Source: Paenibacillus koleovorans NBRC 103111 (GTDB lineage: Bacteria > Bacillota > Bacilli > Paenibacillales > NBRC-103111). From it: 38,727 nt of DNA. Below the pieces are notes generated by a model. The model did no database searches, was not told the origin of the DNA, and saw only the letters and a list, made by a program, of their open reading frames with translations. Position numbers and translations under genes: made by a program. This document shows positions 35,367 to 38,727 of this stretch, piece by piece. Each line of letters starts with the position of its first letter. Within the stretch, counting starts at the first letter, position 1. The stretch lies in contig NZ_BIMA01000064.1 in the NCBI RefSeq assembly GCF_004000845.1, forward strand, positions 1 to 38,727, written 5' to 3'.

Positions 35367-36971
35367 CTATTTAAAATCGTTTACCTGTAATCCGACTGCT
35401 CGCATCTGTTGAACATACGCTTCAAAGATTTGACGGCCCTTGTACTTCGTCAGCAATTCCTCCCGAATGGCCGGCCACTTGGACGAGTCCTTCTCGTCGA
35501 ACAAGAGCTTGGCGTGCGCCTGGTACAGAGGGGTCCGGAAATCGGCCAAAACCACACCGGCTGGCGGTACGACGCTAGTTCCGAAGCCTTGGGCATTCGG
35601 CCATGCGGCGATGGTCTTAAGCGCTTGACGGTCGCTATCGGTCAAATTAGGATCGATGACTTCCAGCTTAAACCGTTGCGGGTCTTCCGGCGTCAAGAAG
35701 TTCCAGACCGATAAGAAGTTTCCTTTGTCGAGAATGTCGGTTTTGATCGCGTCAGGCTTCAATGTAATTTGCGCGCCGTTCCTCGTATAGTGCTTGCCTG
35801 CAATGCCGTAGTGGGTCAGCAGATAGCCTTCCTCACTGCTTAGCCAATCTAATATTTGAATGAGGCGCTCGGCTTTTGCCGGTTCCTTGTCGATCGTCAC
35901 CTTGTTCATCAGGAATGTCGTCGAGGGGATGTTCTCCACCCAATTCGGCGTGTTCGGGAAAGGGTGAATAGGGACAATTTTCGCCGTCGGAATCGTCTTC
36001 TTAAGATTGGAGGCATAGCTGTTCGGCGTCGATTCGAAGCCCTCCAGCACGGCATTCCCGAGCCATACCATCCCGATCTTGCCTTGCTCGAATTTAGTTT
36101 TGACATTCGCGGCGTTGCTCAAGTACCAGTCGGGGTCCATCAACCCTTGATTGATCCATTCGCGCAAATCGTTCAGCACATCGCCTATCTTCGGATCGGA
36201 ATACACATCATGCAGGTTGTTCTGGCTGTCCACGAAGGCTCCGCCGATCAGACCGTTCTTCTTGTACTGAGGAGCGAACGCAACAATATTTGTTCCATTG
36301 CCGGCCTGGCTGTACCCGTATGTGTCCGCCTTCCCGTTGCCATCCGGATCGTTCTTGGAGAAAGCGGTCATCACCTTGGTCAGTTCCTCATAGTTGGTCG
36401 GCGCCTTCAAATTCAACTTATCCAACCAATCTTGCCGGATCCAATAGGCAGGATACGAAGTAGCCGCAACCGGCACCGGCCCCCGCGAGAAGTTGTTTAC
36501 AAGCTGGAACCGTTTGACCTCGTCGACTTTGACCCATTTGAAATAATTCGGCATTTTCTCTGGCACTAATAATTTGGACAAATCCGCTGTCAGCCCTTGG
36601 TTAATGAAGTCACCGGATTCCGTCCCCGTAGTGAGGAACAAATCAGGGGCATCTGTCCCCGCCGACAGCTGGGAGGTCAATTTCAGCTTCCTCTCGTTGG
36701 AGGAGACCATGTTTTGCACGTTCAGCTCAACGTTGAATTTTTCCTCAATCTGCTTCCGTACGAAATCATCTTGGACGCTCGGCAGAACGGCGTTGTTCGC
36801 CCCGTACAGGAATAGGTTCAGCTTCAGCTTCTCGAGCTTGGGCGTAGCACTCGCTACCTGGCCAGATGGAGACGGGCTGCTATTGGAGGTTTCTTTGCCT
36901 CCGGTGGAACAGGCTGTCAAGGCCAAGCTCGATATAACCGACGTAATCAAAAGCGTTTTCATAAGTTTCAT
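35367..36971 (-). CDS. Extracellular solute-binding lipoprotein (LplA-like)
   Basis: A 534-residue lipoprotein with a signal peptide and lipobox (SSLALTAC), a Ser/Pro linker and an LplA-like binding fold, including the loop NDPDGNGKADTYGY. It aligns end to end with the 534-residue lipoprotein at 11377-12981 (for example GKHYTRNG near the C terminus). It should bind an oligosaccharide outside the cell. It is first in a leftward operon with the deacetylase-like and ceramidase-like genes, and no permease gene lies near. A promoter is at 37050-37079; GGGGAG precedes the ATG. Confidence 0.88.
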   Translation of the reverse strand: MKLMKTLLITSVISSLALTACSTGGKETSNSSPSPSGQVASATPKLEKLKLNLFLYGANNAVLPSVQDDFVRKQIEEKFNVELNVQNMVSSNERKLKLTSQLSAGTDAPDLFLTTGTESGDFINQGLTADLSKLLVPEKMPNYFKWVKVDEVKRFQLVNNFSRGPVPVAATSYPAYWIRQDWLDKLNLKAPTNYEELTKVMTAFSKNDPDGNGKADTYGYSQAGNGTNIVAFAPQYKKNGLIGGAFVDSQNNLHDVYSDPKIGDVLNDLREWINQGLMDPDWYLSNAANVKTKFEQGKIGMVWLGNAVLEGFESTPNSYASNLKKTIPTAKIVPIHPFPNTPNWVENIPSTTFLMNKVTIDKEPAKAERLIQILDWLSSEEGYLLTHYGIAGKHYTRNGAQITLKPDAIKTDILDKGNFLSVWNFLTPEDPQRFKLEVIDPNLTDSDRQALKTIAAWPNAQGFGTSVVPPAGVVLADFRTPLYQAHAKLLFDEKDSSKWPAIREELLTKYKGRQIFEAYVQQMRAVGLQVNDFK

Positions 36972-37026
36972 TCAAATGACTCCCCTTTCATGTATTTAGG
37001 ATCCATCATGCTCTCTCTCTAACCCC

Positions 37027-37045
37027 TATCTTGTAAATATCTTGT
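37027..37045. promoter_or_regulatory. Direct repeat at the solute-binding gene promoter
   Basis: TATCTTGT occurs twice, 11 bp apart start to start (one helical turn), just downstream of the -10 box of the leftward promoter. A regulator bound here would block or position RNA polymerase. The GntR-type regulator encoded divergently is the obvious candidate, though GntR sites are more often inverted repeats. Confidence 0.45.
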
Positions 37046-37049
37046 CATT

Positions 37050-37079
37050 ATCTTAAGTTGCATAGCAGCGCGCTGTCAA
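37050..37079 (-). promoter_or_regulatory. Promoter of the solute-binding operon
   Basis: On the minus strand a perfect TTGACA (37074-37079), an 18-bp spacer and TAAGAT (37050-37055, 4 of 6) lie about 80 bp before the ATG. Confidence 0.6.
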
Positions 37080-37095
37080 GTACTTTGTATTTGTG

Positions 37096-37124
37096 TTGTG
37101 TCTTTCTCCAAAATATTGAATAAT
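37096..37124 (+). promoter_or_regulatory. Candidate promoter of the GntR-fusion gene
   Basis: TTGTGT (37096-37101), a 17-bp spacer and AATAAT (37119-37124). A transcript starting near 37131 would exclude the GTG at 37130 as the start codon and favour the TTG at 37178. Confidence 0.45.
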
Positions 37125-37177
37125 GATTAGTGAGCAGCATGTTGGAAGGAACCACTAACCGTAATGGGGGATTCAGG

Positions 37178-38581
37178 TTGGCTAGGGAAGTAAGCAGAAC
37201 AACGTTCAAAGAGCGATTCCATCAATTGGACCAATACCTTCATAGTAAAATCGAGTCTGGAGAATGGGCTCCGGGCACTTATATTCCTTCCGAAAGCGAA
37301 TTGACGCAAACCTTCAAGCTAAGCCGCCCTTCTGTGCGAAAAGCGGTCGGCAAGCTCGCGGAAGAGGGGCTCGTACGTACGATACACGGAGCAGGGTCGG
37401 TGGTCTGTGATCCCGCTCAAACGTCTACAAATCTCTACATGTACTGGGGGATGCCTTCTTACGAGTATGAGACCATGAAAGCCCTGATCGATCGGTTCAA
37501 TCAAGCGAATCCGCACATTCATGTGGAGCTCGTCAAGACGCCAAGAGAGGCGCTAGGCGCATCGGCGAAGGACGGATTTCAAGTCAGCGGCAAACGAACG
37601 GATCTGATCGGGATGTCGAATACTTTTTTTTATCAGCTTGTCGACGAAAATCCGAAACAATTTCTCCGTCCGCTTCACCTGGATGACTTAAGCCCCTTTT
37701 CCAAACCGCATATCCGCGCGTTTACTCATAAAGGACGGCTGCTGGCCGCCCCTATATCTTTTGCGCCAATCGTGTTGGTGTACAACAAATCGATGTTCGA
37801 TGCTGCCGGCTTGGCCTACCCGGAATCGTCATGGAGCTGGCAGGAGCTGTTGCAGGCCGCTCGCGCCCTGACCCGGATCGAAGGCGATCAGACGGAGCAA
37901 TACGGCTTCAGCTTCTCGGCATCGCCTAACCGTTGGCCGCTCTTCGTGCTTCAGAACGGGGGCTCCTTCCGCTCCGGCGACGGCGACGAACCTTTGACAG
38001 ATGACCCGGCTTCACAGGAGGCGTTGCAGTTTGCCATCGATCTGATGTACAAGCACAAGGTCGCCCCTGTCTTCGCAACCGAGAATTTTCGACTGGGCGA
38101 GCTCCTGTTCCTGCGGGAAAAAGTAGGGATGATTCTCACGTCGTATGTGTTTCTGGAGGAATTTAGCGGGATCGATTTCGAGTGGGATTATATCCGTTTC
38201 CCTGGAGAAGTGCCCGATTCGGGGTTGAGCCTGGCCACAGGCATCGGCATCAGCACGCAATGCGAGGCGGTAGACGAAGCGAATCAATTGATTCAATATT
38301 TGATATCGGAGGAAGCTCAGAGCTATATCAAGCAGCATGTCTGCTCGATTCCGGTACGCACGGCGGTCGCGGAGGATCGGAGCCTCCCTCATTCACCGCT
38401 CGCCGGCTATAGCTACTATTTGTTCGAATCGTTGAAGGACAACCTGCTTACCGTCATGGATTTCGGCCTGTCCTATAAACAGCTGACCGAATTGAATCAA
38501 GAGCTGGGACTTGTGTGGGCTAACGTAGCTTCGGTCGATGAGGTGTGGAACCGACTTCGAGATCAATGGAAACGGATTTGA
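37178..38581 (+). CDS. GntR helix-turn-helix fused to a solute-binding-protein domain
   Basis: A 468-residue protein. Residues 8-78 are a GntR winged helix (IPSESELTQTFKLSRPSVRK, then LAEEGLVRTIHGAGSVV). Residues 85-465 have the layout of a family 1 sugar-binding protein (YMYWGMPSYEYETMKALIDRF; APIVLVYNKSMFDAAGL; ESSWSWQELLQAARAL). With no signal peptide it should be a cytosolic regulator that senses a sugar with a binding-protein fold. The frame opens at GTG 37130, but GGGGG lies seven bases before the TTG at 37178 and fits the promoter. It is divergent from a solute-binding operon, its likely target. Confidence 0.85.
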   Translation: MAREVSRTTFKERFHQLDQYLHSKIESGEWAPGTYIPSESELTQTFKLSRPSVRKAVGKLAEEGLVRTIHGAGSVVCDPAQTSTNLYMYWGMPSYEYETMKALIDRFNQANPHIHVELVKTPREALGASAKDGFQVSGKRTDLIGMSNTFFYQLVDENPKQFLRPLHLDDLSPFSKPHIRAFTHKGRLLAAPISFAPIVLVYNKSMFDAAGLAYPESSWSWQELLQAARALTRIEGDQTEQYGFSFSASPNRWPLFVLQNGGSFRSGDGDEPLTDDPASQEALQFAIDLMYKHKVAPVFATENFRLGELLFLREKVGMILTSYVFLEEFSGIDFEWDYIRFPGEVPDSGLSLATGIGISTQCEAVDEANQLIQYLISEEAQSYIKQHVCSIPVRTAVAEDRSLPHSPLAGYSYYLFESLKDNLLTVMDFGLSYKQLTELNQELGLVWANVASVDEVWNRLRDQWKRI

Positions 38582-38591
38582 GGAATTAGGG

Positions 38592-38617
38592 ACTCGGCGT
38601 TATGCCGAGTTCTTTTT
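38592..38617 (+). terminator. Terminator of the GntR-fusion gene
   Basis: ACTCGGC pairs with GCCGAGT around GTTAT, followed by TCTTTTTT, ten bases after the stop. Confidence 0.85.
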
Positions 38618-38635
38618 TATCATTATAGAAAGTTT

Positions 38636-38727
38636 AAGTGCTTTACAGCACTAAAGTGTAAGGGGGACGCTTGCGAAGCGAGGTTGGGGGATTCAGCATT
38701 CATGGCGCCACCTCGCGGCATCGGTGT
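38636..38727. other. Window-end intergenic sequence
   Basis: AGTGCT-TTAC-AGCACT forms a short inverted repeat at 38636-38651, and CGCTT/AAGCG another just after. An ATG at 38700 could begin a gene that continues outside the window, but no ribosome site decides this. Confidence 0.3.

Overview
The window looks like chromosomal DNA of a Paenibacillus/Cohnella-type Firmicute. Ribosome binding sites are strong GGAGG types, TTG and GTG starts are common, and U-tract terminators are frequent. The gene content is typical of such soil carbohydrate scavengers: LplA/LplB/LplC-like ABC importers, YesM/YesN-like two-component systems, membrane-bound AraC regulators and a clan GH-D glycosidase. This placement is an inference from gene content; there is no rRNA, tRNA or phylogenetic marker here, and I see no IS element, phage or CRISPR array.

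Layout. 1-9.9 kb is ordinary accessory chromosome: a Nudix hydrolase, a class I aminotransferase, a lone YkkD-like SMR exporter subunit, a GH36-like glycosidase, a DUF4234/DUF2752 membrane pair, an AlkZ-like protein coupled to a phosphoesterase, a small membrane protein and a RibD/DHFR-fold reductase. 10-11.1 kb holds small and unusual genes: a 40-residue membrane peptide, an XRE regulator fused to a DnaA N-terminal-like domain, and an ORF that is only a signal peptide. 11.4-17.0 kb has an orphan solute-binding lipoprotein facing a membrane AraC regulator and a double-domain amidohydrolase; a short-chain dehydrogenase with a coupled 21-codon leader ORF follows at 17.15-17.95 kb.

18.1-28.7 kb is the most coherent locus. 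Leftward genes encode a LacI repressor, a YesN-like response regulator, a YesM-like kinase, two permeases and a solute-binding lipoprotein that carries an in-frame TAG. Divergently, a PhyH-type dioxygenase, an enolase-superfamily enzyme and an esterase are read rightward. A near-perfect palindrome with a central GCGC lies between LacI and the dioxygenase and is a candidate shared operator. I infer an import-and-catabolism regulon for an unidentified, probably plant-derived, carbohydrate or sugar acid.

28.7-32.2 kb is a region of decay: remnants of a PEP-utilising enzyme, a possible acetyltransferase and glycine cleavage H protein, an AT-richer lipoprotein, and a cluster of intergenic repeats related to sequence near 2.4 kb. 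32.2-38.6 kb is a second compact locus. A solute-binding lipoprotein, a polysaccharide-deacetylase-like protein and a neutral-ceramidase-like protein form a leftward operon. A GntR helix-turn-helix fused to a solute-binding-protein domain is divergently transcribed from it. No permease genes accompany this locus.
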